64,000 bases of DNA from Chondrus crispus (lineage: Eukaryota > Rhodophyta > Florideophyceae > Gigartinales > Gigartinaceae), in contig NW_005178858.1 of assembly GCF_000350225.1 (NCBI RefSeq), positions 62,001-126,000 of the forward strand, given 5' to 3'. A program made the position numbers and the translations under genes. The first letter of the stretch is position 1. The number at the start of each line of letters is the position of its first letter. Below the pieces are notes generated by a model, which worked only from the letters and a program-made list of their open reading frames with translations, was not told the DNA's origin and made no database searches. Shown here in pieces: positions 33,006-43,480 of the stretch.

Positions 33006-36000
33006 TTATGCGATGTGCGCAGCTGATATATTCTTCAACGGTACGGTTCGTACCAGTTTCGAGTATCGATCGCTGATCACGAGAATGTATCGATTTCCTC
33101 GTTTAGTTGTAATTAGCTCACCGAGGATGTCGATGGCGACAAACTCCAGCGGAGCTTTGGGCATGAACAGCTTCATTTCCTTCGTGTTTCTTCTTAACTT
33201 CACCCTTTCCCGCGCACATGCGGCGCAATTCTTCGCGACTGCATAGCAGTCTAGAGCCATCGGAGGCCAATAAAAATATCTTCTCAGAGTCTTGTAAAGT
33301 TTCCTGCCTCCCGGGTGGCCTGCCAATTTTGCGTAATGGCTTAACCCTAGGACGCGGTCTCTTAACGATTGTGGTATCACCACTTGTACAAACTCCGCCG
33401 CAGTACGGCATAGAGTTCCTTCGAGTTCCTCGGTCTCCGTGCTGAACGTTCTCACCTTTCCGGCGTCCATTTCTTCCTTGATGCGGTTGCAGAAGAGGTC
33501 GACGGCTTGCTCGCGAATGAGCTCCTCCGGAGTGACAGCTTGGAATTGATCGAGGCGCTCAGGGTCGGTCCCCCCCTCAAGAGCGAGGATGTCGTCTAAC
33601 GCGTCAAAACTGTCCTCGTCCTCCACTGTTCCCTCGGCCGGTTCAGCCATAAAGCATGGAATTTCGTCGTCGATTTCGTCGACGGTTTCTCCTGCGGTCC
33701 GTAATCTTGACAGGGCATCGGCTTGGCTGTTCGCCTTGCCCTTCTTGTACTTGATTTCGAAATGAAATTCCGAGAGGCGGAGCCTCCATCGGATTAATCT
33801 CCCGCTGGGGTCGGTTACTTTCATCAACCACCTCAATGAGGCATGGTCGGTATGCACAATGAAGTGCTCGCCATATAGATATGGTCTTAAAGTCTGTACG
33901 GCCCAAATTACCGCTAGACATTCTTTTTCTGATACAGAATAGTTTCTCTCGGCTGCGGCTAACGTTCTTGAAAAGAACCCGATGGGTTTACGTTGCGCAT
34001 CCGGATGTGTCTGAAATAATGCAGCGCCGATTTGATAGTCGCTTGCATCGGTGTCTACCGAGTATGGTAGGTTCTTCTTCGGCAGCGCCAACACTGGTGG
34101 CGCCAAGATAGCGTCCTTGAGCTTATGAAAAGCTTTTTTGCACGGTTCGTCGAATCCTTCCAACTGGACCGGTTGTCCCTTCTTCAACAGTTGATTAAGC
34201 GGATGCGCGATTTTCGCATAATGCGGAACGAATCTACGGTAGACATTACAAAGTCCCAAGAAACTCCTGAGCTGGGTCTGCGTTTGAGGGTACCTCACTT
34301 GTTCCAATGCGACGGTTCGCGCGGCGTCCACTTCCAATGTACCTGACCGAACGACAAGGCCCAGGTACTTGATCTTTTCGACGAAAAATTCACACTTGCG
34401 AAGCTTGAGCTTCACACCTGCCTTCTCCAATAAAGAAAGTATTTCATCCACGTGCACGATGTGCTCCTCCCACGACTTGCTAAAAATTATTATGTCGTCC
34501 AGATACACCAAACAGCACTTCCAACGAAACGGAGAGTGCAGGATATCCAATGCTCTCTGAAACGTCGCTGGCGCGTTGGTAAGCCCGAAGGGCATTCTTG
34601 AAAATCGGTAGAGTCCTGAGTGACACGAAAATGCGGTCTTGTCGCGGTCGCGCTCAGAGATAGGCATCTGCCAATATCCCGAGATCGCGTCCAACGCGGA
34701 GAAAACCTTGGTGTCACCAAGCGAGTCCAGGCACTCATCCATGCGCGGTAAAAGGTACGTGTCCTTTACCGTTACCGCGTTTAACCGACGATAGTCTACG
34801 CAAAAGCCCATCGATCCGTCCGGCTTCGGCACTAATAAAACGGGCGACGCCCATTCTGACTGCGCCGGTTCGATGACTCCTGCTTCTAACATCTTCTGTA
34901 CTTCTGCGTCCTCGACCTCCCGAGCCTTTGGACCGGCTCGGTAGGGCGCTTGTGCAATTGGCCTTGTATCCGGGGCCAGTTCAATCCGGTGGACCGTGGT
35001 GTTGATCTCACCAAGGGTCCCATCCCACATGCGGGAATACTTTTTCAACATTCGACGGAATCTTTCGCGCAGCCGGTCCGGCACGTGGCTCAGGTCGAGT
35101 TCCTCCACGTCCGGCGGGGGAGGCTCAATCCGCCGCTCCGGCTTCGTAGTTGCCGTCGCGTAGAGCCTTTCCTCCCGTTCTCCTTGCTGGTCCTCGCGAT
35201 CTTGATCCGACGGTTCGCATCTTGTCTCGCCCGTAGGCGTCTTGGTGGAATTAGGAAAATTTTCCTTCTTCCTTTCTTGAATTCCGAGAACTTCACCAAT
35301 GGTGGTTTTGCTCTCGAGCGCGGCTCTCGGGTGCGGTAATAATTCTGCCACCACTTGGCTTTTTTGTACCCTGACAGGGTACGTCCTAAAATTCGCAACG
35401 AGTAAACGAAATGGCCTGTCAGGCTCAACCTGAACGACACCATTCGTGCACGTCAATCCGTGCCTTTCGTACAACGACGAGTACGGCTGAACCACAACCA
35501 AGCCCGCCCTCTTCGAGGTGCATTCCACGACGCGTTGCGTCCCTGGCTCGATAGTCGTGGGTCTTGCCACTTTTACCTTAGGGGAAATTCGCTCCACCTT
35601 TCCATCATTCTCGTCCTCTCCCGGGACGAGATTCTTCTTCCATTTTCTCGTCGAGAACCGTCTAACTATCGGAACCTCCGAGAAATCCGCCAACTCAACC
35701 GTTTTCTTCCTTGGATAAATTGCTTCTACAAACCGGTCACAGTAGTCCGCGCCTAGAATTAACGGGACGGCTAGCTTTTCGCATACAATAAACTCGGCTG
35801 CGGCCACAAATTTTCCAAGCCTCACAGGCATTCTAATTGTGCCGAGAGTCCTGAGTGGCCTATTGTTCGCGTCGCCAATATCTTGGGTCGGTCCGTAGGA
35901 CACTAGAGATTCCATTACAGCCGGGAGTTCCGATTTTCGCACCAGGTTTGGTCCCGCGCCGGTGTCTAGTACAGACAACACCCGGCTCATCAATCCGATT

Positions 36001-36422
36001 GTGGGTCCAATGTCCGCGTAAACTTTGTAGTTTTTTCGCGCAAGAACCAAAATCTTCTCAGGACACTCCCTTCGCTTAACCCTGTACCAGGGTCTTCGAA
36101 CTTCTTCCAGCAGATGATCTCGGGCTCGGCTCAAAATTTTCTTGACTTGAGCTGGCCCTTTGGGCTTATCCACCAATCCAACAACCTCCTCATCGGGGTC
36201 TGATTTTTCCTTTAGAGACGGGGAACGGGGCTGAGCCCCGGGCACAGTACGCCGACCCTGTGCCTCTCGCGACTCATGCGAGATTCCCCTCTCTAGTTTT
36301 CCTGCCGCTGCGGGATCCTTCTCACATCCGACGGCTCGGGCCCCGCGGCGAGCCCTCTGAAGGGTTGGTTCGACCTCGGCGTTGAAGCACTCGGCGTGCT
36401 CGCCGTCTGCGAATCGAACCAA
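33006..36422 (-). CDS. pol: Ty3/gypsy pol: protease, RT, RNase H, integrase start
   Basis: A 1138-codon frame encodes the retrotransposon polyprotein. Domains: aspartic protease with VLDTGAGPN (about residue 150); reverse transcriptase with FCVDYRRLNAVT, SALDAISGYWQM and the active-site YLDDII (about 638); RNase H with VDTDASDYQIGAAL (about 787) and AERNYSVSEKECLA; integrase zinc-binding HPGGRK...CAACARE and the first core Asp in FVAIDILGE (about 1095). A TAA at 33006-33008 ends the frame after KNISAAHIA, where the other Ty3 element reads VVANAF, so it is a lesion rather than the natural end. Beyond it the same frame goes on with AFVHHWVFVYGPPVKLLSDNGTQF (second Asp) until the shift near 32925. 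The N-terminus overlaps gag by about 130 bp in the -1 frame, as usual for gag-pol expression by frameshifting. Confidence 0.92.
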   Translation of the reverse strand: MVRFADGEHAECFNAEVEPTLQRARRGARAVGCEKDPAAAGKLERGISHESREAQGRRTVPGAQPRSPSLKEKSDPDEEVVGLVDKPKGPAQVKKILSRARDHLLEEVRRPWYRVKRRECPEKILVLARKNYKVYADIGPTIGLMSRVLSVLDTGAGPNLVRKSELPAVMESLVSYGPTQDIGDANNRPLRTLGTIRMPVRLGKFVAAAEFIVCEKLAVPLILGADYCDRFVEAIYPRKKTVELADFSEVPIVRRFSTRKWKKNLVPGEDENDGKVERISPKVKVARPTTIEPGTQRVVECTSKRAGLVVVQPYSSLYERHGLTCTNGVVQVEPDRPFRLLVANFRTYPVRVQKSQVVAELLPHPRAALESKTTIGEVLGIQERKKENFPNSTKTPTGETRCEPSDQDREDQQGEREERLYATATTKPERRIEPPPPDVEELDLSHVPDRLRERFRRMLKKYSRMWDGTLGEINTTVHRIELAPDTRPIAQAPYRAGPKAREVEDAEVQKMLEAGVIEPAQSEWASPVLLVPKPDGSMGFCVDYRRLNAVTVKDTYLLPRMDECLDSLGDTKVFSALDAISGYWQMPISERDRDKTAFSCHSGLYRFSRMPFGLTNAPATFQRALDILHSPFRWKCCLVYLDDIIIFSKSWEEHIVHVDEILSLLEKAGVKLKLRKCEFFVEKIKYLGLVVRSGTLEVDAARTVALEQVRYPQTQTQLRSFLGLCNVYRRFVPHYAKIAHPLNQLLKKGQPVQLEGFDEPCKKAFHKLKDAILAPPVLALPKKNLPYSVDTDASDYQIGAALFQTHPDAQRKPIGFFSRTLAAAERNYSVSEKECLAVIWAVQTLRPYLYGEHFIVHTDHASLRWLMKVTDPSGRLIRWRLRLSEFHFEIKYKKGKANSQADALSRLRTAGETVDEIDDEIPCFMAEPAEGTVEDEDSFDALDDILALEGGTDPERLDQFQAVTPEELIREQAVDLFCNRIKEEMDAGKVRTFSTETEELEGTLCRTAAEFVQVVIPQSLRDRVLGLSHYAKLAGHPGGRKLYKTLRRYFYWPPMALDCYAVAKNCAACARERVKLRRNTKEMKLFMPKAPLEFVAIDILGELITTKRGNRYILVISDRYSKLVRTVPLKNISAAHIA

Positions 36423-36652
36423 TTCTTGACCTTCAGGTAACTCGTCGATGGTATCGCTAACCTCTCCATCGGAGACAACGCCTCATAATTTTCCAAAACT
36501 CGGTGCATTTCCCGGAGGGAAAGAATGCACGTTGGCGCGGCGTGCCCCTTTTCGTAACAATGATAGCACACCAGTCCGTGCGTCTTGACGGGATATTGCG
36601 GCCTAGGCCCTCCACGGGCCGGCGGCCTTCCTTGACGTTGCGGCCTTCCCAT
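36293..36652 (-). CDS. gag: Gag nucleocapsid part with zinc knuckle
   Basis: The frame encodes an Arg/Gly/Pro-rich start and one CCHC zinc knuckle, CYHCYEKGHAAPTC (C-x2-C-x4-H-x4-C), then a tail that overlaps the pol frame. It is in the same frame as the capsid-like part upstream but separated from it by a TAG (36653-36655) directly before its first ATG. The TAG is either a point mutation or a readthrough site. Nucleocapsid binds the element's RNA. Confidence 0.8.
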   Translation of the reverse strand: MGRPQRQGRPPARGGPRPQYPVKTHGLVCYHCYEKGHAAPTCILSLREMHRVLENYEALSPMERLAIPSTSYLKVKNWFDSQTASTPSASTPRSNQPFRGLAAGPEPSDVRRIPQRQEN

Positions 36653-37510
36653 CTAGCCTGGCCTTCGAAACGTCGTACCCTTGTCTTCTATCGGAACGTG
36701 CGGCGCCGGCGTGTGGCCGCGCCCCCGAAACATCATCACGGGATCCGTGGGCTCTGAAAACGACTCCGTCGTGTATGTGGGCGTCGGTAAAGTTGACGAC
36801 CCGCTGTCCCCGTAGTCCTCGTGTCCGTAGCCCTCCGCTGGCTCAATGAACTCGCCTTCGGCTATCAACGCTCCTTCGTAGTGATTTTCGCTGCTTCCGT
36901 GCGCACCGCGTTCATCTGACGAGGAAATTGACTCGGCTAAATGGACGGCGGCATGACTTTTGCGACCGGGATAAGAAGCCCTCGGCTTCTTACCTGCCTT
37001 GATCGTCGACGGCGTCTGGATCGTGACCTTCTTGGTCTTCTTGTCCTTAGCGCGGCTCGCCGAGCCATGCGCCTTCGCGTAATTAACTAGTCTCAAAAAC
37101 GAAACGTCCCGATTGTCTTGCCGGTATTGAGATACCATCGGCTTGATACTCGAATCGAGTCCTTCAATAAAAATCGTCATTTGTTCTTCCATCGAATATA
37201 CGTTTCCACATCGATTACTCGCGTCCGTCAGACGGATATAAAATTCCATCTCGTCTTCAGACGGTCTTTGCTGAACCTCTCGCAATGCGAGCACGGCTTG
37301 ACGGATCGCCTCGTCGGTTTCGAAACTCCTCAACAACCACTGTACGGCCTCCGGCCAAACGGATACCTTTCCGTGGTGGGACCCGGCCGTCTGAGACACC
37401 GAAGTGTACTGTCTCAGGGCGATGCCGCTTAGAAATTCGGGCAAAAAGCGGATCGCTTGCCCCTCGTTCGTTTCTTGAGTATCAAACTCTTGAACTAATT
37501 TTGCCAAAAA
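36653..37510 (-). pseudogene. gag: Gag capsid-like domain
   Basis: The protein reads LAKLVQEFDTQETNEGQAI, FLPEFLSGIALRQYTSV, WPEAVQWLLRSFETDEAIRQAVLALREVQQRPSEDEMEFYIRLTDASNRC and EEQMTIFIEGLD. This is the retrotransposon Gag fold that forms the particle shell. Downstream is a Ser/Glu-rich linker. It is out of frame with the N-terminal Gag by one base at an A7 run (37506-37512) and ends at the TAG before the zinc-knuckle part. The same LF-x-K...YRTYRL lead-in is present in the Gag of the other Ty3 element, so the two elements are related. Confidence 0.8.
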
Positions 37511-38579
37511 AATCCAACACAATGACCCCGTCCTCACCTGTGAACGTGTTGTCCTTCTTCACCTTAGGCGGAATATCTCTCCTGATTTTTCGCACGGCGG
37601 TCCGCCTGGAACTTGACAAATATGTCTGCGGGTTCCGCAAGCGGTACGTTCGGTACGAAAGTAATTTCTTGAAGAGGTAGTTGGTCGGATTCAGCTCCTC
37701 CAACTCCTCCCATCGCGGCCCGCGTCGCGTTGCGACGTCCTTTGGTTCAGCGTCCTTGTCTCTCCTCGAGGCGGACGAAGTGATTCCGCCCCGTCTGGAG
37801 GTAATCTTCTTGCCCTCCGAAATTCCTTTTCCTTCCTCTGAACGATGGTCGGAATCGCTGGCATGGTTCGACGAACTGTCGTCACCATCTTGGGAAAGGC
37901 CATTCGACTCGGCCGTTGAGTCTTGGCTCTCCGGCTCGTCACTACAGTGACTCTTGCTACGGCGTCGCAGATTCTTCTTCGAAGTCTTCGACTTGGAACT
38001 CCGCTGCACAGCGGCCTTGTCCTTCTTCGATCGACGGTCGCCTTCTCGACCCGTTGGGAGCGGCTCTTGCCCGGCGACCTGTTCAAGGTCCTTGAGACGA
38101 TGAGCGGCGCGGTCAAACCTGTCGTCGATACTGCTTCTAAATTTGCCTAAGGACTCCAAAGCTTGATTCGCGTCGCGCCTTGCGTCCTTGACCGAACTTT
38201 TCAACGAAGCTAGGACCTCCGGCTCCAGACCGTCGGTCGCCTCACCTCGCTCCTTCTCGACGCGATCCACTCGAGCCGATAGCTCTCCTAAAACAGTGTG
38301 GAACTCGGATGCTTGCAACTCCAGTTGCTTCCGGACGAGGGCTAATTCAGCCTCGAGATTTTTCGTCATCTCTTGGCGAATTTCCTCGCCCATCTTCTCG
38401 AACCTGTAGGATAGGTTATCCTTGTCGGCTTCAATCCCCGTCGGGATTTCTTGACCTTCGGGATACGTGGCCGTATTGGCCTGGCTTCGGGTGCGAGGAC
38501 CTCGCGGGATCCTCGACGCCCTTGCCGATCCGCTCCTACTCGCCCCGGGACCGACGTCCCCGGGGGCGCTTGTCGACAT
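37482..38579 (-). CDS. gag: Gag N-terminal region, coiled coil
   Basis: I take the start at ATG 38579 (MSTSAPGD), since the frame upstream runs into the primer-binding region and LTR. After an Arg/Ser/Pro-rich leader comes a long coiled coil (YRFEKMGEEIRQEM, ELALVRKQLELQASEF, ARVDRVEKE, about residues 60-130), then a basic Ser/Lys/Arg segment (KSKTSKKNLRRRSKSH). The last part, NPTNYLFKKLLSYRTYRL and VLDFFGKI, enters the capsid domain. The frame is lost at the A7/T7 run at 37506-37512 and stops at 37482. One base fewer in that run would join it to the capsid frame. Confidence 0.8.
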   Translation of the reverse strand: MSTSAPGDVGPGASRSGSARASRIPRGPRTRSQANTATYPEGQEIPTGIEADKDNLSYRFEKMGEEIRQEMTKNLEAELALVRKQLELQASEFHTVLGELSARVDRVEKERGEATDGLEPEVLASLKSSVKDARRDANQALESLGKFRSSIDDRFDRAAHRLKDLEQVAGQEPLPTGREGDRRSKKDKAAVQRSSKSKTSKKNLRRRSKSHCSDEPESQDSTAESNGLSQDGDDSSSNHASDSDHRSEEGKGISEGKKITSRRGGITSSASRRDKDAEPKDVATRRGPRWEELEELNPTNYLFKKLLSYRTYRLRNPQTYLSSSRRTAVRKIRRDIPPKVKKDNTFTGEDGVIVLDFFGKISSRV

Positions 38580-38725
38580 CGCTCGTACAAGCGAACCTAC
38601 ACAAAAAAATACAAACAAAGAATAAAAAAGAGACTCCGTTACCCAGACCACTTTCGTAGTACAACTCCAGGTCAAACCTGTGGTCGACACAATTCTAGGT
38701 CGAGTTTGCTGTAGACACAATTCTA

Positions 38726-38738
38726 GGTCGGGAGACCA
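38726..38738 (-). other. Putative primer-binding site
   Basis: On the minus strand, TGGTCTCCCGACC starts four bases after the 5' LTR. Starting with TGG, complementary to the tRNA CCA end, is expected of a primer-binding site. I cannot name the tRNA. Related copies of this junction occur within the next 100 bp (see findings). Confidence 0.5.
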
Positions 38739-38742
38739 CTTT

Positions 38743-39788
38743 TGTAGTGCAATGTGCCTGGCAGGCCGCGAACACAGTCCGACGGTCAAACAAAAAGACG
38801 AAAAACAACAACAGCAACAACCACTGCCGATGGCACGCGCTACGGAGCGTTCGAGACTCCCTTTCTCCTTGTGTGGGCTTGCGGCCCACGGTAGTTCAAC
38901 TCCGACGGGGGGGTTAAGGAAAGATGCCCGGCCCGGGAGGAAAATGGTGGTAGAGACTTGTGAAGACTTGAGTGCTCGACGAGTGCGGGTTGGGCTTGTC
39001 TACGAGAATGTAACCGCGGTTCGCTGGGTTGTAAGGCCAATGCCCGACGAGCGTCTTCAGCACCTTGTGTATAATTCAAGGTCTTCGACGGGGGCTTGCT
39101 CAGCACTACCCGACGGGATCGTAATTGTGTAGCAGCGCTACGACCGACGTGTTGCCCGATGGCTAAAAGCACCCTCACCAGCGCGATCGCAATCGCGGTA
39201 GGTGGTACCAACTCTGTCTTATACAGCAAGACCTTCGACGGAGGCGTCGTTGCAACAGCCTTCCGACGGAACTTGAAACAGTAGCAGCGCTACACAGCGT
39301 GTTGCCCGATGGCTAAAACACCTACACCGGATCGGTCGCAACCGACTCCAATGGAACCAACACAATTCAGGGAAAAATAGAGATAGAAGTAGAAAAGAAT
39401 AGAGAAAATAAAGGAAAAAGAAAAAGGGAACCCCCGAGCGCAAAGGATAACGTAATCTGTGGTAAAAGGGAGCGTCTTGAGAAAGACGGACTTCGACCAA
39501 GGCGATATTCAACTCTGGCAACTCGGGTTACCTTTACTGACTTGGTCGTCAGAGGGCTAAGGTATATATCGCCCCGCCGGAGCCAGTACGGTAGCTCGCA
39601 GCGCTAGATCCTAGATCTAATCTAGTGTCAGCAAAATTAATGCCAACTAATTAACTAAATAAAATAAAACAATTAAAAATTAAAACTGTGCAATTATTCA
39701 CACGTGTGTCCCCCAACCCGGACTACTTTTCATATCCAAATATTTTCCTTTCTTTTCACCCCCCCTTTCAGGTGCGTATTGCACTACA
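38743..39788 (-). repeat. 5' LTR of the 15.1 kb element
   Basis: Same length and ends as 24689-25734, with about six base differences. It is followed on the right by the target duplication CAGAG (39789-39793). Confidence 0.95.
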
Positions 39789-42700
39789 CAGAGCCTCCAA
39801 AAGGAGCTTCCAAGCATGCCGAGGTATTACGACTGGCTTCTCATCCACGATTTTATTGAGCGTGGAGGAGACTTCTGGTGAAAATCGAGTCCTCTTTGTC
39901 GCAGTAGGATTGTCAACAGTAATATGACGTTGAAAGGCCTTCTTGTGTTTACGAACTAACGCCGATATGAAATAGGTGATAGATTGTTCCGATCGGAGAA
40001 CGTAACGACTGGGATGCTTCTGCGCAAGTATTTCTCTCATTCTGCTGGCACTCATCTTCCGTCCATTTCTAAATTCCCCGCTTCAAATAACGCCTGAAAA
40101 TCCTGTGCAAATAGATGTATCGTACTGTGGCCAAGCGTTTTGATGTGTAACGGACGCTGTACCCAACCTTTCCCTCGTGTAAACTTGTTCTTTGTACCGT
40201 TAGTAATTTCTGTGTTCAGTATAGCAGGATGGAGCACGTTACTTGTACACACAGGAGCCTCTGATGTACCGATCATTTGGAGAGCCATTGTGCAGGCTCT
40301 CTCTTTCACAGTTTTAGATCTCAGCCCATTACACGCCTTTGAGTGCTTGATGAAGTCTTTTTCTCTCGGATAAACAGAATCACACTTTTCACTGTGCATC
40401 ATTACGTTTTCAAAGTTCTCTTCGACATCAACACTCTCTTTCGCAACATGCGATGGCGAAAGAAAGTCTGCCTTGATTTCTGGAATTACCATGTCTCCTG
40501 AAAATCTACCAGCCACACAACTGCTCTTTTTCATGGGCGTCTAATTCGGGCTCGCTTATAGACAGACACACAAGTTAATGTGCTTCTATAGGAGTATTCT
40601 TGAGCGCGACTTTCGTTTGTACGCTCAATAATATCTTCATCCTCTCCTGGCTCATCACTTTGTTGTAGTACAGTGCCTCCTACGATATAGTGCTATTGCG
40701 TGACATACCTCTAGCTATGGCACTATTGGGGGTATGGCACTATATAAAGGAGGCTCAAATACATATATTTGGGGACAAAGCACACTGCTAACACAAACAC
40801 AACAAAGCCTGTAGAACAAAACTAAATAACTTCATCCTTTGAGTACTGAACCACGCCGGATGATACACGTGAGAGCTTATGATAACCTGTGCCGGAAGCT
40901 GAGCCATAGCACTATATAGAGGGAAGCACTACTAAAGTAGGCATTATTGAGCGCCCCCCCTGTACCTCGTTTTCATGTAAATGGGTATCGCTCACATCAT
41001 CAACAGGCTTGACAGAGCAGTAACCAATTTTATACTGAACTCTCATGCGATAAGAAAGCTTGAAGCAACTTGCGAGAGGTTCGACCCCTTCCAACGCACT
41101 GTAAGCGATTTCGTTGATCCTTCCAAGACGAGAAAGCTTCTTGTTTTTGTGAGCATCAACCCATAGCCTCATTGTGAGATTTGATCAATCAATGTGATCT
41201 AGTTCCGCAGTGCAATTTGCAACACCTCCATTATTGTTCAAAGCTACTACAATGTCGCCTGCTGTGGTCACATCTTGTCGCGTTCCGTTGCAATAGCGGT
41301 TTATGTGCATCATCGCGAGGGCAAAATGCTCGTCCAAGAGATTATTCCCTCCTTGAGTTTCGCTGTGAATATACCCACTCAACCATAAACCATGTTGCCT
41401 TGCAATGAAAGGAAACATCGCGGGTAGCAGATTGTTCTGGTAGCAAGTTGCGTTATTAGATAACAGGTGGATGCGTTGTACAGTTTTCAGCTCCTAAACG
41501 TACTCGCGCGAACACCGCATCGAGTAGACAGCAAACAGAAGAAACATCTTGAGCTATATTGTTGCTGATGACCTGGTCCAAGAATAAAGTCTGTGTATCA
41601 CACATCTCTGTGTCTGCCGTCGTAACATTTTCTGTATTCATTTGGGACCTAGGCATTCGTTCACAAAAGAAGATAGCTGCTCCATGCCAAGATATACCTT
41701 TTGCCGAAGAACTCTGTCGTTTTCTCTCGATATCATACAGGCTCGAATTTCATCTTAAATGGTCGAGCAATACAACCGCGCTCTCTGTTGTTCTGTCCCT
41801 TTTGAGTTTTTCAAACAAGGCCGATAACCTCCTTTCTTGATTACGACATCGGTATTGAGGTCCATAGTACAGTAATATTTTATCCTGTACGTCTTCAAGC
41901 ACCAGTTCTACATCAGACCTTCATTTGAGATGTCCGCCTTGGTATTTTCAATGACCTGCAGTGGTGTCATACATGTAAGACATTCGGACGCTCTCCTTGG
42001 AACATTCTCTCCAACTTCTATTTCAGATAGTGCGTGACTCTGATCATGGGCGACATCACTGTCAATCCCGATATGTTCCAGGTACGTACACTTTATGAAC
42101 TCCTCTACGGCATCAATTTGATTGAGATACATTTCATGGCGCTCTGATCCGTAGAGCACTTCTTTTATAACGCTTCGTGCCACTCGTTGGTTGTCGTAAA
42201 CAAGGGAACCTAAAATATAGTCGACTGTTGATTTTCTTTTCTGCATCCTTCTTGTTACAGATTCACATATTTGAAGGAACGCACTTCGCCCCAGTGGTTT
42301 TGGATTCTCAGTACTTCCAATGACTTTATTATGTGAAAAAGCCTTGTAATCCCTGAATAGGCGCTCCGTTGTTTTACGGCGCACCACGGCGGGCAAAGTG
42401 ACCAATTTTTGATCCAGTCTTACACTCTTTGAACCCCATGATAGTAGTTGCACGTTTTGGAGATTGAATATGAATCGTAAAGCATCCCGAATTTCGTCAT
42501 CTTGCCGACGTTTCTTGGAATGCGTAGTTGAAGGCACCACTCCGTTACAAAGAAACAAATTCCAATTTTTCCTAGAATCCCGTTACATCCTACCGAGGGC
42601 CCCACTTCTCCGACTCCGGACAACATCCGTGGGTTTAATTCACAGCACCATCAGATTGTTCTCGAACGACTGCCTGCCCCTATATGAACAAAGTGATGCC

Positions 42701-43480
42701 GTCAGAAACATCTGATAGAGATATAATGTTCTTTGCTGACGTAGCGTGACCACTGTTCATTTGGAACAAGTCTTGGTAACAGCGACTGCAATATAAGGAT
42801 CCGATGATTCATGTACCAAAAGGTTGAGAACTTTTTGACAAAACACAGAATGAAAGGGCACCTTACAGGGATTACAATTATGACCAGTTGCAGTTCCAAC
42901 ATCTCCACCCCGGTAAATGATGCAACTCACAACATGGCAAGTGTATTCACCATGAGTGCTGATAATTCGGGAAGGTCCAGGCTCACTGCGATTTACCACT
43001 CCGACATCCGAAACCGGTACTTCGGCAAATTCATTCCGCATTGCATCTGCATTACGCTCTTTGCCTGGAGAAAAATTGCTTTTCGTACCTCGATCTGTTT
43101 TTTTGAGGATCAGCGTCTGTGTCGCTGTCAGACTGATTATGAAGAAAGGAGAGCACATTGGAAATAGAAAAAGACGAACACTAAAGAGCACGCAGTATTA
43201 GCTTCCTTAGCGGCACGAATTCGGTCTATTACTGTGCTCAATAGGAGTGCGTCATTGCAGTTTTCTTCTCGAAACTACTGGTAGAGCTGGCTACCAGATC
43301 TTGACAAAAAATACAACAAACGGAAACCATGAGCATCTCGGCTAATTCGTGCAAAAGTCTTCGTCCCTTTACAGATATCTTGGATTCTGTTTGGGCTCTG
43401 GGAGGCGGAAGTCTGCATTGGCCACGGCTGAGGCCGACAAAGTGAAAAACATCTATCGGCGTGGGTGATGTTTCGGACAT
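39789..43480 (-). pseudogene. Unknown zinc-finger-like gene, degenerate, split by retrotransposon
   Basis: Minus-strand frames seem to form one decayed gene. A possible start is at 43480 (MSETSPTPIDVFHFVGL). Then come a Cys/His-rich part (YTCHVVSCIIYRGG...CNPCKVPFHSVFCQK, about 42870-42960) and a helical part (DDEIRDALRFIFNLQNVQLLSWGSKSVRLDQ, 42558-41908). Next is an acidic region with LLDEHFALAMMHINRYC and GGVANCTAELDHID, followed by one in-frame TGA and MRLWVDAHKNKKLSRLGRINEIAYSA (41418-40912). Further on are a C2H2-like finger, CDSVYPREKDFIKHSKAC, then GWVQRPLHIKTL and FISALVRKHKKAF (40534-39789). The final codons lie beyond the retrotransposon at 24612-24688. At least three stops or shifts occur, one near 40055. 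The family recalls uncharacterised repeat-associated proteins of oomycetes and cnidarians; no function is proposed. Confidence 0.45.
40660..40935. repeat. Iterated ATAGTGC/GCACTAT motif with TATA
   Basis: The motif occurs as TATAGTGCTAT near 40690, TGGCACTATTGGG near 40717, TGGCACTATATAAAG near 40735 and TAGCACTATATAGAG near 40908. The copies flank or include TATA-like sequences. It could be a promoter region for the minus-strand gene to the left or sub-terminal repeats of a lost transposon. Confidence 0.35.

Larger units (their letters stand above)
24689..39788 (-). mobile_element. Ty3/gypsy chromovirus-type LTR retrotransposon, 15.1 kb
   Basis: The element is bounded by two 1046 bp LTRs (24689-25734 and 38743-39788) and a 5 bp target duplication CAGAG (24684-24688 and 39789-39793). 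I counted about six differences between the LTRs by eye, so the insertion is fairly recent. Transcription runs leftwards: 5' LTR, primer-binding region, gag, pol (protease, reverse transcriptase, RNase H, integrase, chromodomain), a long spacer, then an antisense gene, polypurine tract and 3' LTR. Gag and integrase each carry lesions, so this copy is probably not autonomous as read. It is unusually long because of the 6.1 kb region between pol and the 3' LTR. Confidence 0.93.

Noticed and set aside
36653..36655. Programmed stop-codon readthrough in Gag
   Set aside because: Readthrough signals normally separate gag and pol; here the TAG is inside Gag and the element has other lesions, so a mutation is more likely. 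Not excluded.
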